This document shows, in pieces, positions 18,172 to 27,033 of a DNA stretch of 64,000 nucleotides. The notes under the pieces were generated by a model. The model was not told where the DNA came from, ran no database searches, and worked only from the letters and a program-made list of their open reading frames with translations. The stretch comes from Veillonella parvula DSM 2008 (GTDB lineage Bacteria > Bacillota > Negativicutes > Veillonellales > Veillonellaceae): NCBI RefSeq assembly GCF_000024945.1, contig NC_013520.1:110001-174000 (forward strand), in the 5' to 3' direction. Numbering within the stretch: position 1 is the first letter of the stretch; every line of letters starts with the position of its first letter. The position numbers and the translations under genes were made by a program.

Positions 18172-20187
18172 ATGGAAACATCTGTACAAGAGGCTCTCAA
18201 AATAGGCCTTGTAAACGACCAGATACATAGCATTGTCATTTCTGGGGGAACTGGTGTCGGTAAAAGCTTTATGGTTCGTCAGTGCCTCGATACATGGCAT
18301 ATTCCCTATCGTGTTATACCGGTTTATATAGATAACTCACAACTTCAAGAAAGCATCGATTTTGAAGCCTCTCTCGAGCAAGGTAAGATGATCATGGCCT
18401 CTAGTCTATTAGATGACGATAATACTCGATGCTGGCTCATCGATGATGGTCATGTGGTATCCCCAGAAGTGCGTCATGCCTTATTAACAGAGGCAAAACG
18501 CCGCCAAATCTTGTTGATTATGACCATAAACCATGAGGATAGAGCCTTAACTGATGCGGAATGGGAACTCGTAGATGTACACGTATCTATGGAACCAGCT
18601 TCATTGGAGTCTAGGATGGCGGTATTACAACAAACTCGAGATGTAATTTCTTGTGCAGATACTGTGTTACCTTCAACAGAAGAGCACTCATTTAAGGATG
18701 TAGTCAGTTTAATCGATCATAAGCGGATTTCATCGATTGCCGTTCCTGATGCAATGATTTCATTAGCCATTTCCTATGCACTCCAAGCTCGTACTGTAGG
18801 TTACGGTGCAGAGTTTGTATTGCTCCAAGTTATGAAATCACTGGCGCTTCTTGATGGTGTTTCTTACTGTAAGCCCATTCATGCAGAGCGGGGTGCTCTT
18901 TATGTACTGCCTCATCGGATGAAGCGTGATGACACAACCACATCACAGCCTTCACAAGGGGAGAATGGAAATAGTAAAACGGATAGAAATCAACTAGAAA
19001 ATAGGGCCGAACATGCATCGGACCAAGCTGATGAAGATGCACAATATGAAGCGGACCAAAACGATTCTATGGGCAATGAAGCAGCTCCTAAGGATTCAAA
19101 CGCTAATGATGGGGACACTCATTCTGCTATGAATAGTGCAGAAGATGCATCTTCTCAGCAAGACGATTCAAGTGAAGCTGATGGTTCTAATCAATCTAAC
19201 GACTTAGATGCTACACAGAAGGAATCCTGTGATTCCGAAGCTATGAACGTAGGTGGAGACGACTCACAACGCTTGTCCTCTTTATGTTTGCCCGATACGG
19301 TTGCCCGTATAGCTAACCAATTATTCCAATGGAAACTAGAATCCTCTAAAACAGTAGACCGTCAGTATCGCAAGGGCTCCGGCCGTCGCCTCATGACCAA
19401 AACAAAGGACACGAGAGGGCGTATGATTCGAGCTTACCAAGATGAACATGCCTTAGAGGACTTGGCGCTAGTAGATACGTTGCGTGCAGCAGCACCCTAC
19501 CAACGATTGCGGGCTGCTACTAAAACGGAACAAGAAAAACTATCTACTCAGTCCCAGCAATTAAAGCATCAAGGCGGCAAGGGATTAGCTATAGTGATAA
19601 AACCTCAGGATTATCGCCGAAAAGCCCGTGAAAAGCGCATTGGTGCATATCAACTTTTCGTGGTAGATGCCAGTGGATCTATGGCGGCGCGTCATCGCAT
19701 GGAGGCCACAAAAGCGGCTATTCTAAGTCTCTTGCGAGATTCTTATATCCACCGTGATTCGGTAGGGCTCATTGCGTTCCGCAAGGAGTCGGCAGAGGTG
19801 TTATTGCCTTTCACGCGCAGCGTTGAGCGAGCAGAGCGATTGTTAACCTCTATGCCTACAGGCGGTAAAACGCCGTTAGCTCACGGTTTACGGATGGCCT
19901 ATACCCTGTGCGATAGATTGTTACGTGCCCATCGGGCGGAACGAATTCAGATTATATGTATCACCGATGGTCGAGCTACGTCGGGTGATTCTGAAGACCC
20001 TGTAGCCGAGTCCAAGCAATGGGCTCGTATCCTTGGTACTTTGCCTGTAGATTGTATTGTTATCGATACGGAAACGGGCTTTATCAAACTTGGATTGGCT
20101 AAGGAATTATGTAAATTGATGAATGGCAGTTATTATGCCATGGATACTATTACGGCAGATCGTATTTTGCGAGTGTCTCGGAGGTAG
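18172..20187 (+). CDS. Chelatase D-subunit-like protein: AAA domain, acidic linker, von Willebrand A domain
   Basis: 671 residues. N-terminal AAA-like domain with intact Walker A (GGTGVGKS, 25-32) and a Walker-B-like CWLIDDGH. A strongly acidic, Ser/Asn/Gln-rich low-complexity linker spans about 252-365. Then an Arg/Lys-rich segment and a C-terminal VWA domain with complete MIDAS: D499-A-S501-G-S503, TGGKTPLAHGL and ITDGRAT. This is the BchD/ChlD order. The D subunit bridges the ATPase ring and the porphyrin-binding subunit. BchD AAA domains are often degenerate, so the intact P-loop is notable. It lies 2 nt after the I subunit and 3 nt before cobN. Confidence 0.85.
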   Translation: METSVQEALKIGLVNDQIHSIVISGGTGVGKSFMVRQCLDTWHIPYRVIPVYIDNSQLQESIDFEASLEQGKMIMASSLLDDDNTRCWLIDDGHVVSPEVRHALLTEAKRRQILLIMTINHEDRALTDAEWELVDVHVSMEPASLESRMAVLQQTRDVISCADTVLPSTEEHSFKDVVSLIDHKRISSIAVPDAMISLAISYALQARTVGYGAEFVLLQVMKSLALLDGVSYCKPIHAERGALYVLPHRMKRDDTTTSQPSQGENGNSKTDRNQLENRAEHASDQADEDAQYEADQNDSMGNEAAPKDSNANDGDTHSAMNSAEDASSQQDDSSEADGSNQSNDLDATQKESCDSEAMNVGGDDSQRLSSLCLPDTVARIANQLFQWKLESSKTVDRQYRKGSGRRLMTKTKDTRGRMIRAYQDEHALEDLALVDTLRAAAPYQRLRAATKTEQEKLSTQSQQLKHQGGKGLAIVIKPQDYRRKAREKRIGAYQLFVVDASGSMAARHRMEATKAAILSLLRDSYIHRDSVGLIAFRKESAEVLLPFTRSVERAERLLTSMPTGGKTPLAHGLRMAYTLCDRLLRAHRAERIQIICITDGRATSGDSEDPVAESKQWARILGTLPVDCIVIDTETGFIKLGLAKELCKLMNGSYYAMDTITADRILRVSRR

Positions 20188-20190
20188 ATC

Positions 20191-23100
20191 ATGAGTCGAC
20201 TCATGTATATTTCTAACTTAGGAAAACAAATCCAATATATAGAAAAGGCCGTTGCTACCTACCCTGAATTGATACAAGGCGAGGTGGATATTTGCAATAT
20301 GAAAAAGCCTCCTCTCTGGGACGGTGATTTTGAAAGTCGCCTTCGTGCTGCCGATGTAGTACTCGTAACAAACATGGGGGTTGGCTTAGACTCGCCATTC
20401 TTAGAACGCCTTGAACGATGGCTATATGCGCATCATCCAAAATACTGGATCGATGTGGTAGAACCTAAGAAAACGGATATTCTGTATCGTAATATAGATG
20501 AGGATAAACGGATTCGTCTTGAAAGTTATCGTCGTACTAGTGGCATCATGAACTATGTGCGGCTCATTAACGGTGCTTTCAGTACAAAACCAATTTCTGA
20601 ATGGGAAGAACCTGACCGAATTCCGTGGCAAGCCATTATGGGGCGAGCAGGCAATATCTACGAGACCTATGATGAGTTTATGGATGCCGAAGGAAACCCT
20701 GATTGGCCGTCCATTGCGGTGTACTTTTACCGTGACGAGTGGATTATGGGGGATATTTATTATCAACAGGCCTTATTTGAAGAAATTTATAAATATCAGT
20801 ACAATCCGATTATTTTTTATGGGCAATACGGTTCGAATCCTCGCGTAGGCATTCCGAATATGAAATTGTCCATGAACCATCTTTTTGGGAAGGATATATT
20901 CCCCTTTGACGTGCTTATCAATACTTGTAAATTCTCCTTCCAGTCCTTAGGGGCTCAAACCTTGGAGGAGTTAAAATTACAGGACGTACCTATCGTTCAG
21001 GGGTATACCATATACATGGATGAGAAATCCTGGGCTGAGAATCCACAAGGAGTTACGCCGTTAGATGTGAATTTATCCATATCACAGCCTGAGTTAGATG
21101 GCGTTATTCAAGGCGGTGTAGTGGCTTGTCAGACCTTTGATGAGCGTGGTCACTATGTGTATTTACCTGTGAAAGAGCGCATTGCGGCCGTCGTTCAGCG
21201 AGCTATTAAATGGTCTAAGTTGCGGTATATTCCTGTATCTGAGCGAAAGATAACCATTGTTTTACACAACTATCCGCCTAAGAATTCTAATATTGGTTCT
21301 GCAGCAGGCCTTGATACGCCTGAGTCGGTGCTACGATTATTAGAACAGATGAAAGAGGAAGGTTATACGATAGATTCTGTGCCTGATACGAGTGCAGATT
21401 TAATGGACATTGTTACATCCCACATGACAAACGACCGCTCCATGCTTACCGATGAGTTGCTAGCTTCGGCTGAAGGTCGCTTGAGCAGTAAGGATTACAA
21501 AGCATACTTTGAAACACTGCCAGCAGATACGCAACAAGCTATGGTTACATCTTGGGGGGAGGCCCCAGGAGATGTATTTGTCTACGATGATGAAGTCATC
21601 ATTCCAGGTTTTTCAAATGGCAATCTGTGGATTACGGTGCAACCACCGCGCGGCTTCGGAGAGAATGTATCTGCTATTTATCACGATCCTTGCTTACCTC
21701 CACCGCATCAATATTTGGCGTTCTACCACTGGGTTCGGAATGTCTTTGAAGCGGATGCGGTTATTCATGTAGGCACACATGGCTCCTTAGAATGGCTACC
21801 AGGTAAGGGGGCTGGTCTCAGTGCTAGCTGTTATCCTGAAATCGGCATCTCTAGTTTGCCAAATATTTACCCGTACTGGACAACCATCATTGGAGAAGGC
21901 ATACAGGCTAAGCGGCGTAGTTCAGCCTGTTTAGTGGGCCACTTGTCGCCACCGATGACGACGGCGGGGCTCTACGATGAATTTGAAGAGCTAGAAGCTT
22001 TACTAGATGAGCATAGTCATTTTGAACAGGAGCATCCTGAGAGTGTAGCTGACATAGGCGAAGTGATTCGCGAAAAGGCCCTGGCCTGTCATCTTATCGA
22101 TGAAGAAAAGGGACCTACTATGGTGGTGGACGATATAATTACAGAAGTTCACGAAAAGCTAAGCGATTTGAAACATATGCAAATGCGCAATGGTTTACAT
22201 ATATTGGGTCAAGGCCCTGAGGGGACAGATTTAGAAGAATTTATTACCGCTATCATACGGACCCCTCAAGGAGATATTGCATCAGGTCTTGAAACGCTAG
22301 CCGCTGAGTTAGGGCATGATTGGTCGTATCTAGAGGAACATGCTGGCGAAATCAATGATGACGGAATTCGTAATAGTGTGATTATCGATAGAATTTGGCA
22401 GGAATTACGAGCGTTTGTGTCTAATATTATACATAAACCAGATTATAAGGCGCCTCAAAGTTTAGAGCCTTTGGTAGATGCCATAGTTCGTGAGTATATA
22501 CCTAAATTAGGTCAAACCCAAAATGAGCTCAGCTCTATCTCTAAAGCGTTACAAGGAACCTATGTCGAACCTGGTCCCGGTGGAGCCCCATCGAGTGGTC
22601 AAGTCGATGTATTACCTACGGGTCGTAACTTTTATGGTTTAGATGAAAGAGCCTTGCCGACAAAGATAGCCTACCAATTAGGTATAGAGCTTGCAGATCA
22701 AGTTATGGCTGATTATATTTTAAATGAACAGCGCTATCCCGAGACGATAGGGATTATCTTATGGGCTAGTAGCAATTCTAGAAGTCATGGTCAGTGTTTA
22801 GGTGAATTCCTCTACTTGTTGGGGGTTCGTCCTAAATGGCAATCTAACGGTCGTATTTCAGGTCTCGAGGTCATTTCGCTAGATGAATTACAACGCCCTC
22901 GTATCGACGTGATGGGCCGCATCAGTGGTCTTATTCGAGATATGATGCCTACTGCCATTAGTTGGCTCGACAAGGCCGTTGAAATGGTAGCAGAATTAGA
23001 TGAGTCCTTGGAAGACAACTACGTGAAAAAGCATATTCATGATGATGTGGATTGGCTTGTTGAACAAGGTGAAGATCCTATGCTAGCCACTAAAAAGGCG

Positions 23101-23814
23101 CGCCTTCGTATCTTTGGCGACCCACCACAAGCCTATGGCACGGGTGTGGGTGCCCTGATTGAAGGGAAAAATTGGGAGTCCTTAAGCGACATTGCACAAG
23201 TTTACAGCAAGTGGAGTAGCTTTCACCTGCATGAGGACATTCCTCAGGATATGAGGCTATTCCAACGGCGATTAACTACGATGGATGTAACCATTAAGAA
23301 CGAAGATAATCGGGAAACGCACATTTTGAGTGCTGATGATTATTACAGCTATCATGGTGGTCTCATTGCGGCGGTGCGAAATGCAAAAGGTAGTGCCCCT
23401 CGTGCCTATGTGGGGGATAGTACAGATCGCAGCCGCGTCGTGATGCGGTCCTTATCGGATGAGTTTCGCCGTGTTGTACAAGGGGAAACGCAGAATCCGA
23501 AATTCATTCAGGCCATGATGAACCATGGCTATAAAGGGGCATCGGATATGTCTAATGTGGTTTCTCATAGTTTTGGCTGGGATGTTACCAGTGATGTGGT
23601 GCCTAACTGGGTTTATGAGGGGTATGCTAACAAATATGCCTTAGACAAAGTGGTGCAAGACTGGATGCGCAATGTAAACCCTTGGGCCTTACAGCGCATT
23701 GCAGAAATTTTGTTAGAAGCCGCTCAACGTGGCTATTGGGATGCAGCTCCAGATATGCTAGAGGAATTGCAGTCTCTATATATTTCAATGGAAGGTGTTA
23801 TAGAAGGTCGTTAA
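20191..23814 (+). CDS. cobN: CobN/ChlH-family large chelatase subunit
   Basis: 1207 residues, close to the usual CobN/BchH size. Family-typical stretches include INTCKFSFQSLGAQTLEELK, VIHVGTHGSLEWLPGKGAGL, GRNFYGLDERALPTKIA, HDDVDWLVEQGEDPM, RLRIFGDPPQAYGTGVGALI and FGWDVTSDVVPNWVYEG. The H/N subunit binds the tetrapyrrole and the metal and carries the active site. In aerobes CobN-CobS-CobT inserts cobalt; in phototrophs ChlH-D-I inserts magnesium; a CobN-like HmuS in Bacteroidota haem loci has been linked to iron removal. An anaerobe with receptors and importers on both sides makes a role in imported haem or corrinoid more likely than de novo insertion. Reaction direction is inference. Confidence 0.85.
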   Translation: MSRLMYISNLGKQIQYIEKAVATYPELIQGEVDICNMKKPPLWDGDFESRLRAADVVLVTNMGVGLDSPFLERLERWLYAHHPKYWIDVVEPKKTDILYRNIDEDKRIRLESYRRTSGIMNYVRLINGAFSTKPISEWEEPDRIPWQAIMGRAGNIYETYDEFMDAEGNPDWPSIAVYFYRDEWIMGDIYYQQALFEEIYKYQYNPIIFYGQYGSNPRVGIPNMKLSMNHLFGKDIFPFDVLINTCKFSFQSLGAQTLEELKLQDVPIVQGYTIYMDEKSWAENPQGVTPLDVNLSISQPELDGVIQGGVVACQTFDERGHYVYLPVKERIAAVVQRAIKWSKLRYIPVSERKITIVLHNYPPKNSNIGSAAGLDTPESVLRLLEQMKEEGYTIDSVPDTSADLMDIVTSHMTNDRSMLTDELLASAEGRLSSKDYKAYFETLPADTQQAMVTSWGEAPGDVFVYDDEVIIPGFSNGNLWITVQPPRGFGENVSAIYHDPCLPPPHQYLAFYHWVRNVFEADAVIHVGTHGSLEWLPGKGAGLSASCYPEIGISSLPNIYPYWTTIIGEGIQAKRRSSACLVGHLSPPMTTAGLYDEFEELEALLDEHSHFEQEHPESVADIGEVIREKALACHLIDEEKGPTMVVDDIITEVHEKLSDLKHMQMRNGLHILGQGPEGTDLEEFITAIIRTPQGDIASGLETLAAELGHDWSYLEEHAGEINDDGIRNSVIIDRIWQELRAFVSNIIHKPDYKAPQSLEPLVDAIVREYIPKLGQTQNELSSISKALQGTYVEPGPGGAPSSGQVDVLPTGRNFYGLDERALPTKIAYQLGIELADQVMADYILNEQRYPETIGIILWASSNSRSHGQCLGEFLYLLGVRPKWQSNGRISGLEVISLDELQRPRIDVMGRISGLIRDMMPTAISWLDKAVEMVAELDESLEDNYVKKHIHDDVDWLVEQGEDPMLATKKARLRIFGDPPQAYGTGVGALIEGKNWESLSDIAQVYSKWSSFHLHEDIPQDMRLFQRRLTTMDVTIKNEDNRETHILSADDYYSYHGGLIAAVRNAKGSAPRAYVGDSTDRSRVVMRSLSDEFRRVVQGETQNPKFIQAMMNHGYKGASDMSNVVSHSFGWDVTSDVVPNWVYEGYANKYALDKVVQDWMRNVNPWALQRIAEILLEAAQRGYWDAAPDMLEELQSLYISMEGVIEGR

Positions 23815-23815
23815 T

Positions 23816-24727
23816 ATGAAACAAAGAATATCTATTATATGTACCATATTAATGATGGTACTTCTGGTGGTCGGCTGTGGTCCTACGCAGACGGGGACTA
23901 CGGGCACCACACATCAAGTTACGGATGGTACAGGGGTAGCCGTTACGGTGCCTAACGAGCCGAAGCGCATCGTTCCCGTCGCTGCGAGCACAGAGGATAT
24001 CGTGTTATCTTTGGTTGATCCGAGCCGAGTGGCAGCTGTTGGCACGGTACCTAACAATGTGCCTGACGAGTCTGCCAAGGTTGAGAAACATGTGAAAGCA
24101 ACTGCTGAATCCATGCTATCTGTACAACCTGATTTAGTGTTAGTTCCAAACTGGATGTCTCCAGATGCGATTGGGGAAATGCGAAATATGCAAATTCCTG
24201 TTTACGTCTATAAGACTCCGACTACGGTAGAGGAAGCAAAAGCAGTTATCCATGAAATTGCTGGACTTTTACATGCTTCTGATGAAAAGATGATTGCTAG
24301 TATGGATGCAGATTTGAGAACTGTCGAAGAATTAGCAAATAAACATACCGGTGAACGCCCTTTAGTGGCATTTTATACGCAATTTGGTTTAACCGGCGGC
24401 AAGGGATCAACCTTTGATGATATGACTAAATATCTGAAGGTTACCAATGCGGCGGCTCAATTAGGCTTAGGACCTTTTGATAATGGGACGCGAGAGGATT
24501 TAATTAAAGCGAATCCGGATATTATTATCATCCCATCGGTGGCCTATACTTCTGATGGTACTACGCCAGCAACGGCAGAACAACTCTATTCTGATCCTGC
24601 TTTGCAAGGGGTTAAGGCCATCGCCAATCGCCGTGTGTTCTTCGTAGATTCATCGCAGGTCATGACTTATTCCCAATTTATGACCCGCGCAATGGTTTCT
24701 ATGGCACAAAATATATATAGCAAGTAA
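23816..24727 (+). CDS. Metal-chelate-binding lipoprotein (third SBP, no own permease)
   Basis: 303 residues with lipobox VGC (C21) and FepB/BtuF-like lobes: EPKRIVPVAASTEDIVLSL, SMLSVQPDLVLVPNWMS, GGKGSTFDDMTKYL, ANPDIIIIPSVAY. ATG lies 1 nt after the cobN stop, and the fourth receptor follows 22 nt later. No permease or ATPase accompanies it, so it presumably shares importer 1 or 2 or one elsewhere. It resembles the importer 2 SBP more (the same FDDM segment after a Gly-Ser turn). Confidence 0.85.
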   Translation: MKQRISIICTILMMVLLVVGCGPTQTGTTGTTHQVTDGTGVAVTVPNEPKRIVPVAASTEDIVLSLVDPSRVAAVGTVPNNVPDESAKVEKHVKATAESMLSVQPDLVLVPNWMSPDAIGEMRNMQIPVYVYKTPTTVEEAKAVIHEIAGLLHASDEKMIASMDADLRTVEELANKHTGERPLVAFYTQFGLTGGKGSTFDDMTKYLKVTNAAAQLGLGPFDNGTREDLIKANPDIIIIPSVAYTSDGTTPATAEQLYSDPALQGVKAIANRRVFFVDSSQVMTYSQFMTRAMVSMAQNIYSK

Positions 24728-24749
24728 TTTAGTGTGTGTGGAGGTTTTT

Positions 24750-26618
24750 ATGAAAGTATCAAGAATGCAACGATTATCCATGTACGTAGGATTAGCCCTC
24801 GTATTTGGTAGCACTTTAAGTGCTCCTAATGTATTAGCTGTTGAAGCTGGTGATGCGAAAGAAGCGCATACCATTGTTGTTACCGCAACTCGTAGTGAAC
24901 AACAACTTTCAGAAGTGCCAGCAAGTGTAGGCGTAGTAACAGGTGACGATATTCGTGAGCGCCATGCTACGAATATGAACGAAGCCTTGAACATCGTACC
25001 GGGCGTAGATATTAATACGTATGGTGGTGGCGTAGGTTACACGAACTCCAATGCATTCCGCATCAATGGGTCTGACCAAGTATTGTATTTGGTAGATGGC
25101 ATCAATATGGGCGCAGCAGGTGTGAATCCGCCGATGACTATTTTGAAAGATATGTCTAGCATTGACCGTATTGAAGTCCAACGTGGTGCAGGCTCTACAT
25201 TGTATGGTTCCGGTGCCATCGGTGGTGTAGTAAACGTAATCACTGCAAAACCTGAGCAAGTGGTACAAACTAAACTTCGTGTGATGGGAGGCAGCAATGA
25301 TTTAGAACAATACGCTATTACAAACGAAGGTAGCAAAAAAGATTGGTACTGGCGTGTAGGCGTACAAAAAGATATCATTGGCTCCTACAAAGATGGTCAT
25401 GGCGTGCGCATTCCTCAACATGGCAACAGCCATACTGCATCCTTCATGGTGGGCAATACAATCAATGATAAGAACGATGTAAAAATATCTTACGACACAT
25501 ATCGTGGTGATGTAATGTACTCCGACCATTTGGGTGCCCTTAATCACATTCGTTATGGTAATGAAGCAAATGACTCCTTACGCGCTATTTGGAACAACAA
25601 AATCAGCAATCGTTGGAGCCATCAATTATACTTGATGAACAATCACTATAAAACAACATACGATGGGTACTTAACAGATGTGAAGACTCGTGGTATTGGG
25701 GATCAAATTACGTATAAAGCGAAAGACCATACTGTAGTAGGCGGCTTCGACTGGCGTCAAGATAAAGTGGTTAACATGGGTGGCGTGAAGCTTACGAATG
25801 CGTCTTACTTCATTCAAGATGAATGGAAATTCGCTCCTAAGTGGACTGTAACGCCTGGTATCCGTGTAGACCATCATTCTGCTTTCGGTACACATACATC
25901 TCCATCCATCAGCCTTGGCTATGATGTAAATGAGAAGACAAATGTGTATGCTGCGTATAAAGAGTACTTCTTGGCACCTACACCATACCAATTATTTGAT
26001 GGTTTCAATGGCAACCGCAACTTGAAACCTGAAACAGGTCATGAATTTGATTTAGGTGTACACCATAAATTCGGTAAAACTTGGAATGGTAATCTCAGCT
26101 TCTTTAGCCGTAGTACAAAGGATAAGATCGGTTGGGTTATGACTGATCCGGCAAACTTCACAGGTCAATATCGCAATTTTGACACTGAAAAAGCTCGTGG
26201 CATCAATGCGGATGTGCGTAAACAGTTGACTAATCACTTGTCCGCACGTCTTGGCTATACGTATACTCATATCGATGCAACACCAACTCGCAAAGCAAAC
26301 CGTGATGGATATGTACCAAAACATGCTGTTAACGCAGGCCTTGATTACAACGATGCTAAATGGGATGCTCATTTGGATATTCGTGGTATTATCAATCGTC
26401 CTGGTACAGCAGATAATGTATTTCCACGTAAAACATACTGGTTGGCTGATATCAGCGCTAACTATCGCGTACGCGAAAATGTTACTGTATTTGGTCGTAT
26501 CAATAATATCTTTGATACATACTATGCGGAACAATCTAGCGTTCGTTGGGGTAACCCTGGTGACTGGTGGCCAGGTCAAGGTCGCAACTTCCGTCTAGGT
26601 GTAGAAGTGACTATCTAA
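24750..26618 (+). CDS. TonB-dependent receptor (4 of 4), BtuB/FepA-like size
   Basis: 622 residues from ATG 24750, with GGAGG at 24740-24744. Signal peptide to about residue 32 (PNVLA/VEA). Putative TonB box HTIVVTATRS; plug with DQVLYLVDGINMG, SSIDRIEVQRGAGSTLYGS and GGVVNVITAKPEQ. The barrel has the box FLAPTPYQLF then NLKPETGHEFDLGVHHKFG, and ends in a Phe/Val-rich strand (FRLGVEVTI). No His between the two boxes. Last gene of the island, followed by a terminator at 26721. Its size and plug suit B12- or haem-type receptors; the ligand is unproven. Confidence 0.9.
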   Translation: MKVSRMQRLSMYVGLALVFGSTLSAPNVLAVEAGDAKEAHTIVVTATRSEQQLSEVPASVGVVTGDDIRERHATNMNEALNIVPGVDINTYGGGVGYTNSNAFRINGSDQVLYLVDGINMGAAGVNPPMTILKDMSSIDRIEVQRGAGSTLYGSGAIGGVVNVITAKPEQVVQTKLRVMGGSNDLEQYAITNEGSKKDWYWRVGVQKDIIGSYKDGHGVRIPQHGNSHTASFMVGNTINDKNDVKISYDTYRGDVMYSDHLGALNHIRYGNEANDSLRAIWNNKISNRWSHQLYLMNNHYKTTYDGYLTDVKTRGIGDQITYKAKDHTVVGGFDWRQDKVVNMGGVKLTNASYFIQDEWKFAPKWTVTPGIRVDHHSAFGTHTSPSISLGYDVNEKTNVYAAYKEYFLAPTPYQLFDGFNGNRNLKPETGHEFDLGVHHKFGKTWNGNLSFFSRSTKDKIGWVMTDPANFTGQYRNFDTEKARGINADVRKQLTNHLSARLGYTYTHIDATPTRKANRDGYVPKHAVNAGLDYNDAKWDAHLDIRGIINRPGTADNVFPRKTYWLADISANYRVRENVTVFGRINNIFDTYYAEQSSVRWGNPGDWWPGQGRNFRLGVEVTI

Positions 26619-26720
26619 TAGATATAACTACTGCAATGGTTCGATTATAAAGCTATACTAATAATTGACAATTACGTCGTAGTTATTTGTTTAGCTTCAA
26701 AAAGTAATCTATATCATGGT

Positions 26721-26755
26721 GAAAGAGCCTCTCGTGGGGCTCTTTCATTTTTATT
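26721..26755 (+). terminator. Terminator closing the uptake island
   Basis: Stem GAAAGAGCC (26721-26729) / GGCTCTTTC (26738-26746) followed by ATTTTTATT. The rest of the 26619-27033 gap is AT-rich with no other gene evident. Confidence 0.8.
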
Positions 26756-26988
26756 ATAGTTTTTGATGGTATATTGAGACCGCACTAAGCACCATGAGAG
26801 CTATTTTCAATAACCGATAAATTAGGTATAGGTAAATAAGTATATGTTATAAAACTATAGATTTTCTATAGTAAAAGCTCTATAATATTATGTATCTATC
26901 TATATTTATATATTCGTATTTTTTGTTTTGTGATGTACTTGTATATTTGCTTATATAGTAAGTGTTTTGTTACTTTCACAGTTATCAA

Positions 26989-27016
26989 AACCTTCCAATG
27001 GAGAAGGTTGATTTTT
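26989..27016 (+). promoter_or_regulatory. Leader hairpin before the aminotransferase
   Basis: Perfect 7-bp stem AACCTTC (26989-26995) / GAAGGTT (27003-27009) then GATTTTT, directly upstream of the GAGGAG ribosome site. It has the form of a small intrinsic terminator or a hairpin affecting initiation. Confidence 0.4.
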
Positions 27017-27033
27017 AGAGGAGTTGGATCGAA

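Noticed and set aside
20830-20840. GGTTCGAATCC, identical to a tRNA T-loop
   Set aside because: It lies in frame inside cobN; flanking sequence does not form acceptor, D or anticodon arms.
20191-23814. Simple assignment as aerobic cobaltochelatase for de novo B12 synthesis
   Set aside because: The surrounding genes are uptake genes, no cob/cbi genes are adjacent, and the organism appears anaerobic; kept as an alternative only.
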